Positions 44,041 through 52,849 of a stretch of DNA of 52,874 nucleotides are shown here, piece by piece. Below the pieces are notes generated by a model. That model was given only the letters and a program-made list of their open reading frames with translations. It searched no databases and was not told the origin of the DNA. Within the stretch, counting starts at the first letter, position 1; each line of letters begins with the position of its first letter. This stretch comes from Candidatus Aminicenantota bacterium (lineage in GTDB: Bacteria > Acidobacteriota > Aminicenantia > Aminicenantales > UBA8522): NCBI GenBank assembly GCA_017886205.1, contig JAFNEO010000040.1, positions 1 through 52,874 of the forward strand. The letters run 5' to 3'. Both the position numbers and the translations under genes were made by a program.

Positions 44041-45381
44041 CTATTCGATGGCAAATTTGGGCTTGGCCGTCTGCCACCGTCCGCTGGTGAAATCCGGATA
44101 GGGGATGGGAGCGCCGCCTTTGGCGATCGATTCTTCCGATAAGGGGCCGTTGGCACTCATCAGCGCGGCTTCATAGACATCGAGCGGGGTTTGCATCTTG
44201 TTCCGTACCGCCTCCACGAACAGCTTGAGCTCGAGATAGTCTGTGCCACCATGGGAGAACTGCCCGGCCTCGCTCCGGATGGCCTTCCACCACTTGTGCT
44301 CATAAAGTTCCTGGTAGGGACTGAAAGACTCCCACTGGTGGTATTGCGGGCTCTTCCCGGCTAAATAAACAACGCTCCGGTCTTCGTCGTAGAGGCCGCG
44401 GTTGCCCTGGATCATCCAGCGGTTGTCGTAGGGGCGGGGGAGCTGCATGTCGTAGTTGATGACGATCGTCTTGCCTTTTTTGGTGCGCACTAGTGAGGAA
44501 ACGATGTCTCCCTGCTTGTACTTGCGCTTGGCATTGGGATGTTCGGGACCGAACCGCCGGTTGAAGTAGTCGTTGATCCCAAAGCAGTCTGTGGCCGTTG
44601 AACTGATCGAGTCTAAATAGTCCCCGCAGCCGATATCCATCCAGCTCAGTACGGGGCCCTGCTGATGGGTCGGATACTGGTCGCGGTTGTGGGTCAGTAG
44701 GTACTTGGCGGCCCACCTGTCCAAGCCGGTCTCGGGGTCGAAAAACCAGTGGTCGATGCAATCATGGGAATGGGCGCAATGGCAATGGACAATCTCGCCC
44801 AACAGCCCCTTCCGGATCATATTGAGGACAGCCAGGTTATCGCGCCGGAAGCTCCAGTTTTCGAGCATCATACAGGGCACCCTGGTCGCCTCATGTGTTT
44901 TGACCAGATCCCAGCACTCCTCAAGGGAATAGGCCGCCGGGACTTCGAGGCCAGTGTATTTTCCGGCTTTCATCGCATCAACCGCCATGGGCGTGTGCCA
45001 CTCCCAGTAAGAAGCGATGATCACGGCGTCGATATCGTCGCGCTCCAGAAGGCGTCTGTAAGCGGTTTCGTCCGTGCCATAGCCCTCAGGCTTTTTCTGG
45101 CCGGCTTTGACGACCATCTCCTGGGCCAGCTCGAGGTTTGCGGGCTGGATATCGCAGAGGGCGGGAAATTCAACGTTTTTTATGCCCAGCAGGACGCCCA
45201 TCAACCCGCGGCCGCGGTTTCCGGTGCCGAGGACGGCGATCCGGACGGGCCTCTCCGCGGCTGTTTGGCCGATGGATTCGGAATACGGGAAACGAAATTC
45301 AGGCAGTATCGACCGTCCAGCCGCTACACTCAGAGCTGCTGCGGTATTCGTTTTGAGGAATTCTCTCCGGCTCATCGACAT
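44041..45381 (-). CDS. GH109-like NAD-dependent glycosidase, Tat-exported
   Basis: 446 residues. Tat signal SRREFLKTNTAAAL. Rossmann motif GTGNRG (52-57). Instead of the EKP of sugar dehydrogenases it has EVPAA (146-150), and it carries YPTH (236-239) followed by QQGPV, both marks I associate with GH109 alpha-N-acetylgalactosaminidases. These hydrolyse the glycosidic bond by a transient oxidation with tightly bound NAD. Export by Tat fits a cofactor-carrying enzyme. GGAGGG is 3 bases before ATG 45381 and 9 before a second ATG at 45375, which may be the true start. It follows the divergent kinase promoter region. Confidence 0.8.
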   Translation of the reverse strand: MSMSRREFLKTNTAAALSVAAGRSILPEFRFPYSESIGQTAAERPVRIAVLGTGNRGRGLMGVLLGIKNVEFPALCDIQPANLELAQEMVVKAGQKKPEGYGTDETAYRRLLERDDIDAVIIASYWEWHTPMAVDAMKAGKYTGLEVPAAYSLEECWDLVKTHEATRVPCMMLENWSFRRDNLAVLNMIRKGLLGEIVHCHCAHSHDCIDHWFFDPETGLDRWAAKYLLTHNRDQYPTHQQGPVLSWMDIGCGDYLDSISSTATDCFGINDYFNRRFGPEHPNAKRKYKQGDIVSSLVRTKKGKTIVINYDMQLPRPYDNRWMIQGNRGLYDEDRSVVYLAGKSPQYHQWESFSPYQELYEHKWWKAIRSEAGQFSHGGTDYLELKLFVEAVRNKMQTPLDVYEAALMSANGPLSEESIAKGGAPIPYPDFTSGRWQTAKPKFAIE

Positions 45382-45422
45382 GGGCCCTCCTTAGATGTTT
45401 TTCCGTAGGTATCATTCCAAAA

Positions 45423-45444
45423 TCGAGTCCAATATTCAACTCGA
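45423..45444. promoter_or_regulatory. Inverted repeat between divergent genes
   Basis: TCGAGT and ACTCGA separated by 10 bases, between the GH109-like gene and the third kinase gene. One turn of helix between half-site centres suits a dimeric regulator. Confidence 0.3.
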
Positions 45445-45462
45445 AATTCAAAGAAACAGCCA

Positions 45463-45490
45463 TTGACACGTCTCTTGCTGCTGAAATAAG
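45463..45490 (+). promoter_or_regulatory. Promoter for the third TPR kinase
   Basis: TTGACA (45463-45468) with AATAAG at 16 bp (45485-45490). The -10 box is weak. The start codon follows 56 bases later. Confidence 0.4.
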
Positions 45491-45546
45491 CTAGGGGCGA
45501 ATGAGTCGGGACATCAGGTTCATGCGACTAAAAAGGTGGCAGGACT

Positions 45547-48198
45547 ATGATTTTCAAAAAATGCCCGAATTGTGAGTTCGAGAACCCGGAAACCGCCAAG
45601 TTCTGCAATGAGTGCGGGGCAAAACTGGGTCCCGAGGAAAGCCTTCCCTCGCCACAACAAGAGCCTCTCCAAGAGCCACCGCATCCGACGCCTCTTCCCG
45701 AGGCTCTCCCGGCTGAAGCTGAAACCCCGTTCGAAGATTACCCTGTCGAAGAGCCGTCATCCCGGCTGCCGTTTGGCGAACGCTTCAAGGTTATCGAGGA
45801 GTTGGGAACAGGCACTCTGGGGACAGTGTATAGGGTCTTTGATAAAGCGATGGAGAGGGAGCTGGCGCTCAAAGCGGTCAAGCCGGTGATTTCTCAAAGG
45901 GCCGAGGCATTCGAAGGCTTTAGCCGGGAACTCAAGGTCGAGCGGGGCATCGTCGACAAAAACATCGCCCGAACCTTCGAACTCAGCATAGTTGAAGGGA
46001 CGCCTTTTATCACGATGGAATATGTCGCCGGCAGGGATCTCAAGTCCCTCATCAGAGAGAAAAAACGTCTGCCGGTCGTGGAGGCGTTATCTATCGCCAA
46101 GCAGCTTTTCAGCGGCCTGGCCCAAGCGCATATGGTCGGAGCGCTCCACCTGGACCTCAGGCCGGATAACGTTATGATCGACAAGGAGGGAACAGCCAAG
46201 ATCATGGACCTGGGGATCGCGCGGCTGTTCCGTGCCAAGGGAATCATCAGGGCAGTTGCCGGAATGCCTCAGTATATGAGCCCGGAACAGCTCGCAGGTC
46301 AGGAAGCCGACGCCCGGTCCGATATTTTCGCCATGGGTGCCATCATCTATGAAATGCTGACGGGCAACCTGCCGCCAGTGGGAGAGAAGCCCAGGAGCCC
46401 TCGGGAGCTCAACCGCGGAATTCCCCGTGAACTCAGCCTGCTCGTCCTCAAGTGTCTCGAACCGGAGAAAGAAAAAAGATACCAGACGGCCCAGGAGATC
46501 CGAGCTGAGCTCGAAGAGATCGAGAGCGGAGCCAGCCAGGCGTCGGCCAGGCCCTCTGTTCAACCGCCGACCGAAAAGCCGGTCCAGCCGAAGCCTGTTA
46601 TCGCGCCGGCGCCCCTGGCCGCGGCTGAGCCGGAAAGAGCAGCACGGCCCGCCCGAGCCAAGAAGAAGACAAGACCGCAGAGAGCCTTCGCGTTGCCGAG
46701 TAAAGCCGTCTTCCCCGCCCTCGCTCTCTTGTCTGTTATCATACTGGCGATCATACTATGGCGCCTTGTTTTCAAGCCCTCAAAAGGCGCACCGCCGCTC
46801 CCCACTGCACCCCCTCAGCTCTCCTTGGCCGTCCTCCCCTTTGAAGACCTCTCCCCGGCCAAAGACCGCCAGGCCCTGGGTGCTGCCATGGCCGAAACCC
46901 TGATCCGCTCGCTCGGGAAGATCGACAATCTCTTCATCCCCGCGGCCGCTTCATCGTCCTCTTTCCAAGGGAAAGCGAGCGACAGCCGCCTCGTCGGACG
47001 CCGGCTGCACGTCGATCATTATCTAGAGGGGACATTCGAAGAGCGAGAAAACAAAATCAAGATCGATGCCCGGCTCCTCCGGGCCGATTCAGGCGCACCT
47101 CTCTGGTCCGGGCAGTATGAGCGCAGCAGCGGCGAGATCTTCGCCATCCAAGAAGAGATCGCCCAGGCGGTCGTCAAATCCCTCGGAGTAGGAATTCCGC
47201 CCGACGGCGCCTTTGCTCTGCGCCCGGGCGCCCCAGCGAATTTTGAAGCCTATAGCCTATATGCGCAGGCCGGCTTCTTCATGAACAAGAGGGGAAAAGA
47301 TAATTTTGAGAAGGCCATCGACCTCTTCGGCAAGGCTGGGGCCAAAGATCCTACCTTTGCGCTGGCCCTTGAAGGACTCGCCGATGCTTATATTCAGCTG
47401 GCCGACGGCCATTACTGGGCACGGGACAAGGCCTTCCCCAAGGCCAAAGAGGCGGCCCTTAAAGCGCTTCGGCTTGATTCCGGACTGGCCGAAGCCCACA
47501 CTGCCTTGGCCAGGGTCAAGACGGACTACGATTGGGATTTCACCTGGGCTGAGAAAGAATATCGAGAGGCCCTAAGGATAGACCCTGATAACGCGGCCGC
47601 TCACCAGTCCTATGCGCTTCTCTTGTCGGCTTTGGGCCGGCACGGGGAAGCGGTCAAAGAAAGCCAAGCGGCCCAGACACTCAACCCCCTCAGCTCCGAA
47701 GTCAACACTCAGGCCGGCTTGATCCTATATTTCGCCAGGCTTTATGAACAGGCGGAGGCAGAGGTTAGGAAAGCGGTGGCGACCGATCCGCTCTATCCCG
47801 GCCACCATTTTTGTGCGGCCCTGGTCCAAATCCAGGTGGGTCAGTTCGAGCAGGCCGGGCGATCGCTCGAGGAGGCCGAAGACCTCGGCGCAGACCCGAT
47901 GGAAGTCAAGCTCTGCCGGGCCTACATCCATGCCCGCCAGGGCCAGAGGCAGCAGGTCGGCCGCATCCTCACCGAGGCCTTCAATGCCGCCAAGTCGGCC
48001 TACGTCTCCCAGATGTCTTTGGCCTTGGTCTATGCCGGCCTAAACGAAAAGGACCAGGCGATCGCCTGTCTGGAGAATGCCTTCGCCGAACGGGATGCCT
48101 CACTGATCTTCATGAGGGTACATCCATTCCTGGATTCGGTGCGTGGAGACATCCGCTTCGTCGGCCTGCTTAAAAAGATCGGCCTGGGACCTTATTAG
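45547..48198 (+). CDS. Ser/Thr kinase-like protein with altered catalytic loop, TolB-like and TPR domains
   Basis: 883 residues. Zinc ribbon (Cys6, Cys9, Cys20, Cys23), Pro/Glu-rich linker, kinase domain at about 80-340, basic Pro-rich linker, membrane helix at about 390-410, TolB-like domain (SLAVLPFEDLSP ... APLWSGQYERSSGEIFAIQEEI) and about seven TPR units. The kinase motifs drift: GTGTLG glycine loop, HLDLRPDN instead of HRDxKPxN (Asp203 kept, Lys replaced by Arg205) and DLG instead of DFG. Lys109 is kept. Activity may be low, or it may be a pseudokinase that binds nucleotide. Its 3' end overlaps the convergent Gfo/Idh gene by 4 bases. Confidence 0.9.
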   Translation: MIFKKCPNCEFENPETAKFCNECGAKLGPEESLPSPQQEPLQEPPHPTPLPEALPAEAETPFEDYPVEEPSSRLPFGERFKVIEELGTGTLGTVYRVFDKAMERELALKAVKPVISQRAEAFEGFSRELKVERGIVDKNIARTFELSIVEGTPFITMEYVAGRDLKSLIREKKRLPVVEALSIAKQLFSGLAQAHMVGALHLDLRPDNVMIDKEGTAKIMDLGIARLFRAKGIIRAVAGMPQYMSPEQLAGQEADARSDIFAMGAIIYEMLTGNLPPVGEKPRSPRELNRGIPRELSLLVLKCLEPEKEKRYQTAQEIRAELEEIESGASQASARPSVQPPTEKPVQPKPVIAPAPLAAAEPERAARPARAKKKTRPQRAFALPSKAVFPALALLSVIILAIILWRLVFKPSKGAPPLPTAPPQLSLAVLPFEDLSPAKDRQALGAAMAETLIRSLGKIDNLFIPAAASSSSFQGKASDSRLVGRRLHVDHYLEGTFEERENKIKIDARLLRADSGAPLWSGQYERSSGEIFAIQEEIAQAVVKSLGVGIPPDGAFALRPGAPANFEAYSLYAQAGFFMNKRGKDNFEKAIDLFGKAGAKDPTFALALEGLADAYIQLADGHYWARDKAFPKAKEAALKALRLDSGLAEAHTALARVKTDYDWDFTWAEKEYREALRIDPDNAAAHQSYALLLSALGRHGEAVKESQAAQTLNPLSSEVNTQAGLILYFARLYEQAEAEVRKAVATDPLYPGHHFCAALVQIQVGQFEQAGRSLEEAEDLGADPMEVKLCRAYIHARQGQRQQVGRILTEAFNAAKSAYVSQMSLALVYAGLNEKDQAIACLENAFAERDASLIFMRVHPFLDSVRGDIRFVGLLKKIGLGPY

Positions 48199-49535
48199 AA
48201 TCCGCCCACGATCACTTCCTGGCGGGCGTCGTCGAAAGTGACTCGCCTCCCGGTATGCATGGCGGCGATGGTCATGCACAGCGCCACTGAATGATCGAAC
48301 CCGGCGCGGATCGGGGCCCGAGGCGTTTTCCGGCTGCGGATGCACTCCATCCAATCGCGCATGTGGACCAAGGTCCCGTCATCGAAGCCGGTGTCGGCGG
48401 CCGTGACTGCGCCGCCCGTCTCAGCCAACGATATCTCCGGAAGCCGGTTCTCCGTCATCCCCATAACCCCGGCCTCCTCTCGGGTGAGGCCTCCATCGGG
48501 CGTGACCTTATTTGTCTCCAGGTTCAGCGCGCCGCCGTTAGAGAAGTAAACCTCTTTGGTGCCGCCGGCCGAATTGGTCATGCGGGAGGAGTAGATAACC
48601 TCGAACCCCTTGGCCGTATCAGTCAGGGGGCCGTAGTCGAAGACGGCGGTGAGCGTGTCGAAGTTCTTCCGTCCGTCCTTCCACAGATAGACCCCGCCGT
48701 TGACCGCCACACTCCGCGGCCGCGGCAGGCCGGTGAACCAGTGGACCGTATCGATCTGGTGGACCATCCACTGGCAAGGGATCCCCGATGAATAGGGCCA
48801 GAAGAGGCGGAACTCGATGAACTTGCGCGCATTCCAGGGCTCAAAAGGACGGTTGAGGAGATAGCGCTTCCAGTCGACGTCCTCCTCCCGCACCGCCTCT
48901 GCGAGCTTCGGCCGGCGCCAGCGGCCGGGCTGATTGACGTTCCAGGTCATCTCGACGGCGACGATATCGCCGAACCGGCCGGAGCGAATGAACTCGTTGG
49001 CCAGGATATAGTTCTTGCCGCTGCGGCGCTGAGTGCCGATCTGGACGACCCGGCTTGTCTGATTGACGGCTTGGAGCGCCTCCCGCGCATCCGCCATCGT
49101 GTTAGCGAAGGGTTTTTCCACATAGACATCGCAGCCGGCCTTGACCGCCTCGACCGTGTGGAGGGCATGCTGGAAATCGGCTGTGCTGATTATAGCGGCG
49201 TCCAACTGGGCCGCTTCATACATCTCTTCATTGTTTCGATAGGCGGGAATCTTTCGGCCGGTTTTCTCCTCGAGGAAGGCGACGGCTTCCTCACGCCGCA
49301 GCCGCCAGATATCAGATACGGCGGCGACTTCGAAATTCAGCCCCGGAGCTAAGTTGAGGAAAGCGGGGATGAGGGAAGAACGGGCGCGGTCGGAAAACCC
49401 GACGATCCCCACCCGGATCCTGTCGTTGACGCCGAAAACACGGCTGCGGCCAAGGGATGGAAAATTCAAGGCCGCCGCCGTTCCGAGGCCGGCCATTCGA
49501 ATGAAATCTCGTCGCGAAATTCTTGCCTTTCTCAT
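48195..49535 (-). CDS. Tat-exported Gfo/Idh/MocA oxidoreductase
   Basis: 446 residues. Tat signal ISRRDFIRMAGLGTAAAL. The dinucleotide loop is VGFSDRARSS rather than GxGxxG, but EKPFANTM with the catalytic Lys and QIGTQRRSGKNYILANEFIRSG are typical of the large exported Gfo/Idh group common in Planctomycetes and Acidobacteriota. It probably oxidises or rearranges a sugar derived from polysaccharide. Divergent from the sugar isomerase-like gene, whose product is also Tat-exported, so the two may act on one substrate. Confidence 0.87.
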   Translation of the reverse strand: MRKARISRRDFIRMAGLGTAAALNFPSLGRSRVFGVNDRIRVGIVGFSDRARSSLIPAFLNLAPGLNFEVAAVSDIWRLRREEAVAFLEEKTGRKIPAYRNNEEMYEAAQLDAAIISTADFQHALHTVEAVKAGCDVYVEKPFANTMADAREALQAVNQTSRVVQIGTQRRSGKNYILANEFIRSGRFGDIVAVEMTWNVNQPGRWRRPKLAEAVREEDVDWKRYLLNRPFEPWNARKFIEFRLFWPYSSGIPCQWMVHQIDTVHWFTGLPRPRSVAVNGGVYLWKDGRKNFDTLTAVFDYGPLTDTAKGFEVIYSSRMTNSAGGTKEVYFSNGGALNLETNKVTPDGGLTREEAGVMGMTENRLPEISLAETGGAVTAADTGFDDGTLVHMRDWMECIRSRKTPRAPIRAGFDHSVALCMTIAAMHTGRRVTFDDARQEVIVGGF

Positions 49536-49611
49536 GGGCTCTCCTTGTGCGGATTAGGAATTGCGCATCCCGATGTCTCAAAACCAGCCTCTGTAATATG
49601 TCAAAAAAATG

Positions 49612-49640
49612 TAGAAAAGTCACCACCAACTTTGTATATT
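49612..49640 (+). promoter_or_regulatory. Possible promoter of the uronate gene group
   Basis: TAGAAA (49612-49617) and TATATT (49635-49640) at 17 bp; the -35 box matches at four of six positions. It would start transcription near 49647, before the AGAGGAG site. Confidence 0.35.
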
Positions 49641-49690
49641 ATGAGACGAAGAAAATGGTCGATTTTTCGCCCCAGAGAGGAGAGAAAACC

Positions 49691-50542
49691 ATGACAAGAC
49701 TCGGCCGACGTGAATTCCTGAAGTCCGGCGCTTGGGGCATGGTGGCGGCGTCTTTCGACGCCGGAAGCAAAGGGCCGGTTCACTCCGACAACAAGGGAAC
49801 AGTCGGAAAAGCGATCCACTTCGGCCTCGGGCTGGCCTCCTACACCCTCCGCGAGTTCAGCCTCGAGCAGACAATCGCCATGACCAAGAGGCTTGCTTTG
49901 GAGAGGATCGTCCTGAAAAGCATGCACCTCCCGCTGGAAAGCCCTGAAGCCGACATCGCCGCTGCAGCCCAGAGAGTCCGAACAGCAGGACTCGACCTCT
50001 ACGGCTGCGGAGTTGTCTACATGACCAATGAGGCCGAAGTCGAGCAGGGATTCCGGTATGCCAAGGCGGCCGGCCTGCGGATGATCGTCGGAGCGCCCAA
50101 CCCCGAGCTCCTCGGTCTGGTCGAAAAGGAGGTCAAGGAATTCGACATCGCGCTCGCCATCCACAATCACGGCCCGGAAGACAAGCTCTATCCCACACCC
50201 GCAAGCGTCTATGAAAGAATCGCGAAACTGGACCACCGGATCGGCTTGTGCATCGATGTCGGTCATACCATGCGGGCGGGGGTTGACCCTTCGGAGGCTG
50301 CTCAAAAGTGCGCCGACCGCCTGCTCGACTTCCATGTCAAGGATGTGACTTCCGCCACAAAGGAGGGCGATACTATCGAGATGGGCCGAGGCGTGATCGA
50401 TATCCCGAAGCTTGTCCGGACCATTATCAAGCTCGGCTATGCCGGGACTCTGGCCTTCGAGTTCGAAAAGGACGGCAGCGACCCGCTGCCCGGCCTGGCG
50501 GAATCCGTGGGATACCTGAGAGGGGTGCTGGCGACGCTATAG
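49691..50542 (+). CDS. Sugar phosphate isomerase/epimerase-like TIM barrel, Tat-exported
   Basis: 283 residues. Tat signal GRREFLKSGAWGMVAA. AP-endonuclease-2/xylose isomerase-like barrel with probable metal or substrate residues His158, His160, Asp189, His192, His215, Asp218 and a Glu in AFEFEKDG. Relatives are isomerases, epimerases or dehydratases of sugars and inositols. The frame is open further upstream, but AGAGGAG and the Tat signal fix the ATG at 49691. It begins a three-gene run with a uronate kinase-like and a hexuronate transporter-like gene. Confidence 0.82.
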   Translation: MTRLGRREFLKSGAWGMVAASFDAGSKGPVHSDNKGTVGKAIHFGLGLASYTLREFSLEQTIAMTKRLALERIVLKSMHLPLESPEADIAAAAQRVRTAGLDLYGCGVVYMTNEAEVEQGFRYAKAAGLRMIVGAPNPELLGLVEKEVKEFDIALAIHNHGPEDKLYPTPASVYERIAKLDHRIGLCIDVGHTMRAGVDPSEAAQKCADRLLDFHVKDVTSATKEGDTIEMGRGVIDIPKLVRTIIKLGYAGTLAFEFEKDGSDPLPGLAESVGYLRGVLATL

Positions 50543-50563
50543 CCTGCGCTCATCCTAATCCAC

Positions 50564-51559
50564 ATGACCATCGAAAGAAGAGCCTATGCCCGGGCCGGTT
50601 TGCTCGGGAACCCATCGGACGGGTACTTCGGCAAGATCATCGCCATATCCGTCAAGAATTTTTCGGCTCGTGTCTTCCTCGACGAATCGCCCGACCTCCG
50701 GATTGAACCCTCCACTAAAGACGCGGAGGTTTACAGAGACGCTCAGGAATTTGTAGGTCGCCTCAACCTTTATGGCTACTATGGAGGAACCCGGCTGATC
50801 AAGGCGGCAGTTAAGACCTTCTTCGACCACTGCCGCATCCGGAACATCCCCACCCAACCCAAGAACTTCACGCTCCGGTACGACTCCGATATCCCCCGCC
50901 AGGTGGGACTGGGCGGCTCGAGCGCCATTATCGTCGCGGCCATGGGGACGCTCATGGCGTTCCATGGCGTCTCGATCCCCGACGAGATCCTGCCGACCCT
51001 GGTCCTGCGGGCCGAGTTCAAGGAACTGGGCATAAATGCCGGGTTCATGGACCGCGTCGTCCAGGTCTATGAAGGCTGCGTCTACATGGACCTCAACCGC
51101 AATCTGATCGAGGCAAGGGGCTTCGGCGAATACGAGCGACTTGATGCCGGCCTTCTGCCCCCTCTCTATATTGCCTACAAGCCTGACCTCGGAAAGGTCT
51201 CGGGAGCGGTCCTCAACGAGATCCGGGCAGCCTATGACAGGGGCGACCAGACGGTTATCCGGACGCTCGAGGAAATCGCCGGCCTGGCGGAGGAGGGAAG
51301 AAAGAGCTATGGACGCGGCGACTTCAGCCGTTGGCCCGACCTGATGAATCGGAACTTCGACCTGCGGAGCCGGATAATGACGATCAGCCCGAACAACATG
51401 GAGATGATCCAGACGGCCCGCCGCTGCGGCGCTTCGGCCAAGTTCGCCGGGTCCGGCGGCTCGGTCGTCGGTATCTACAGGGATGAAAATATGTTCGAGC
51501 GCTTGACTCACGAACTCGGCAAACTGGGCGCCAAAGTCATCAGGCCTCAAGTTGTCTGA
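50564..51559 (+). CDS. GHMP kinase, glucuronokinase-like
   Basis: 331 residues. The opening ARAGLLGNPSDGYFGKIIA closely resembles plant glucuronokinase (GLCAK), which makes glucuronate 1-phosphate from D-glucuronate and ATP. GHMP phosphate loop PRQVGLGGSSA at 111-121 and the third GHMP motif KFAGSGGSVVG near 295 are intact. Galacturonate or another hexuronate or sugar is also possible. No Shine-Dalgarno is visible. Its stop directly abuts the ATG of the transporter gene, so the two are co-expressed: import followed by anomeric phosphorylation. Confidence 0.82.
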   Translation: MTIERRAYARAGLLGNPSDGYFGKIIAISVKNFSARVFLDESPDLRIEPSTKDAEVYRDAQEFVGRLNLYGYYGGTRLIKAAVKTFFDHCRIRNIPTQPKNFTLRYDSDIPRQVGLGGSSAIIVAAMGTLMAFHGVSIPDEILPTLVLRAEFKELGINAGFMDRVVQVYEGCVYMDLNRNLIEARGFGEYERLDAGLLPPLYIAYKPDLGKVSGAVLNEIRAAYDRGDQTVIRTLEEIAGLAEEGRKSYGRGDFSRWPDLMNRNFDLRSRIMTISPNNMEMIQTARRCGASAKFAGSGGSVVGIYRDENMFERLTHELGKLGAKVIRPQVV

Positions 51560-52849
51560 ATGACCCAGTATTCCATGCCTCCTCACGCTGAACCCGAGGC
51601 CGGAACCGGGAACTTCCGTTGGATGATCTGTGCCCTCCTCTTTTTTGCCACCACCATCAACTACATCGACCGCCAAATCCTGGGCATTTTAGCGCCCGAG
51701 CTCCAGAAGATCATCGGCTGGAGCGAGGTCGAATACGGCTATATTGTCACGGCTTTCCAGACCGCCTACGCCATCGGGCTGCTTCTCTTCGGCAGGTTCA
51801 TCGACAGATACGGGACCCGCGTCGGTTACTCCGTCGCTATTTTGGTTTGGAGTGTGGCCGCCATGGCTCACGCGGCCGCCCGGACGGCCTTCGGTTTCGG
51901 GGTCGCCCGTTTCGCCCTGGGCTTCGGAGAAGCAGGCAACTTCCCTTCCGCCATCAAAACGGTGGCGGAATGGTTCCCCAAAAAAGAGAGGGCCTTGGCC
52001 ACCGGAATATTCAACGCCGGCTGCAATGTCGGGGCTGTCATCGCGCCGGCCGTCGTCCCCTGGATCACGGTCACCTTCGGCTGGCCGGCCGCATTCCTGG
52101 CGACCGGGGCGATCGGGTTTATCTGGGTACTCTTTTGGATCCTGCTCTATGATGTCCCTGAAAAGAAGAGGCGCCTATCGCAAAAAGAGCTGGCCCATAT
52201 TCTCAGCGACCCGCCAGAAGCAGCTCCAGAAAAGATCGGCTGGCTGAGCCTGCTGAGATACAAACAAACCTGGGCCATCGTCATCGGCAAATTCCTGACC
52301 GACCCCATCTGGTGGTTCTATCTCTACTGGCTGGGCAAGTTTCTAAACGCCCGGTTCGGCCTGACCCTCATCAAATTGGGATTGCCGCTGGTCGCGGTCT
52401 ATGCCCTGGCCGATGTCGGCAGCGTCGGCGGCGGCTGGCTGTCATCGGCGCTCATCAAGAAAGGGAGGACGGTCAACAGGGGCCGGAAGGCAGTCATGCT
52501 GGCCTGTGCTCTGGGCGTCGTCCCGGTCATGGCCGCCAACCAGGTCTCGGGGCTTTGGAGTGCGGTTTTCCTCATCGGGCTGGCCGCCGGCGCTCACCAG
52601 GCCTGGTCGGCCAATATCTTCACTTTCGCCTCCGACATGTTCCCCAAGAAGGCGGTCGGCTCGGTGACGGGACTGGGAGGGACGGCCGGGGCGATCGGAG
52701 GCATGCTGTTTTCGACCCTGGCCGGACACATCCTGGAGTGGACGGGGAGCTACTTCATTCTGTTTATCATTTCCGGCTCCGCCTATCTTCTGGCGCTCGG
52801 AATCATCCAGGTTTTGGTTCCGAGACTCGAACCCGTCGATTTTAGATAA
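51560..52849 (+). CDS. MFS transporter, hexuronate (ExuT)-like
   Basis: 429 residues with about 12 membrane helices. TTINYIDRQILGILAPELQ near the start, GRFIDRYGTRVG (MFS motif A), and GFGEAGNFPSAIKTVAEWFPKKERALATGIFNAG are hallmarks of the anion:cation symporter family that includes the ExuT glucuronate/galacturonate carrier. It should import a sugar acid with protons. The start codon follows the kinase stop without a gap. The last 25 bases of the window after it hold no feature. Confidence 0.88.
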   Translation: MTQYSMPPHAEPEAGTGNFRWMICALLFFATTINYIDRQILGILAPELQKIIGWSEVEYGYIVTAFQTAYAIGLLLFGRFIDRYGTRVGYSVAILVWSVAAMAHAAARTAFGFGVARFALGFGEAGNFPSAIKTVAEWFPKKERALATGIFNAGCNVGAVIAPAVVPWITVTFGWPAAFLATGAIGFIWVLFWILLYDVPEKKRRLSQKELAHILSDPPEAAPEKIGWLSLLRYKQTWAIVIGKFLTDPIWWFYLYWLGKFLNARFGLTLIKLGLPLVAVYALADVGSVGGGWLSSALIKKGRTVNRGRKAVMLACALGVVPVMAANQVSGLWSAVFLIGLAAGAHQAWSANIFTFASDMFPKKAVGSVTGLGGTAGAIGGMLFSTLAGHILEWTGSYFILFIISGSAYLLALGIIQVLVPRLEPVDFR

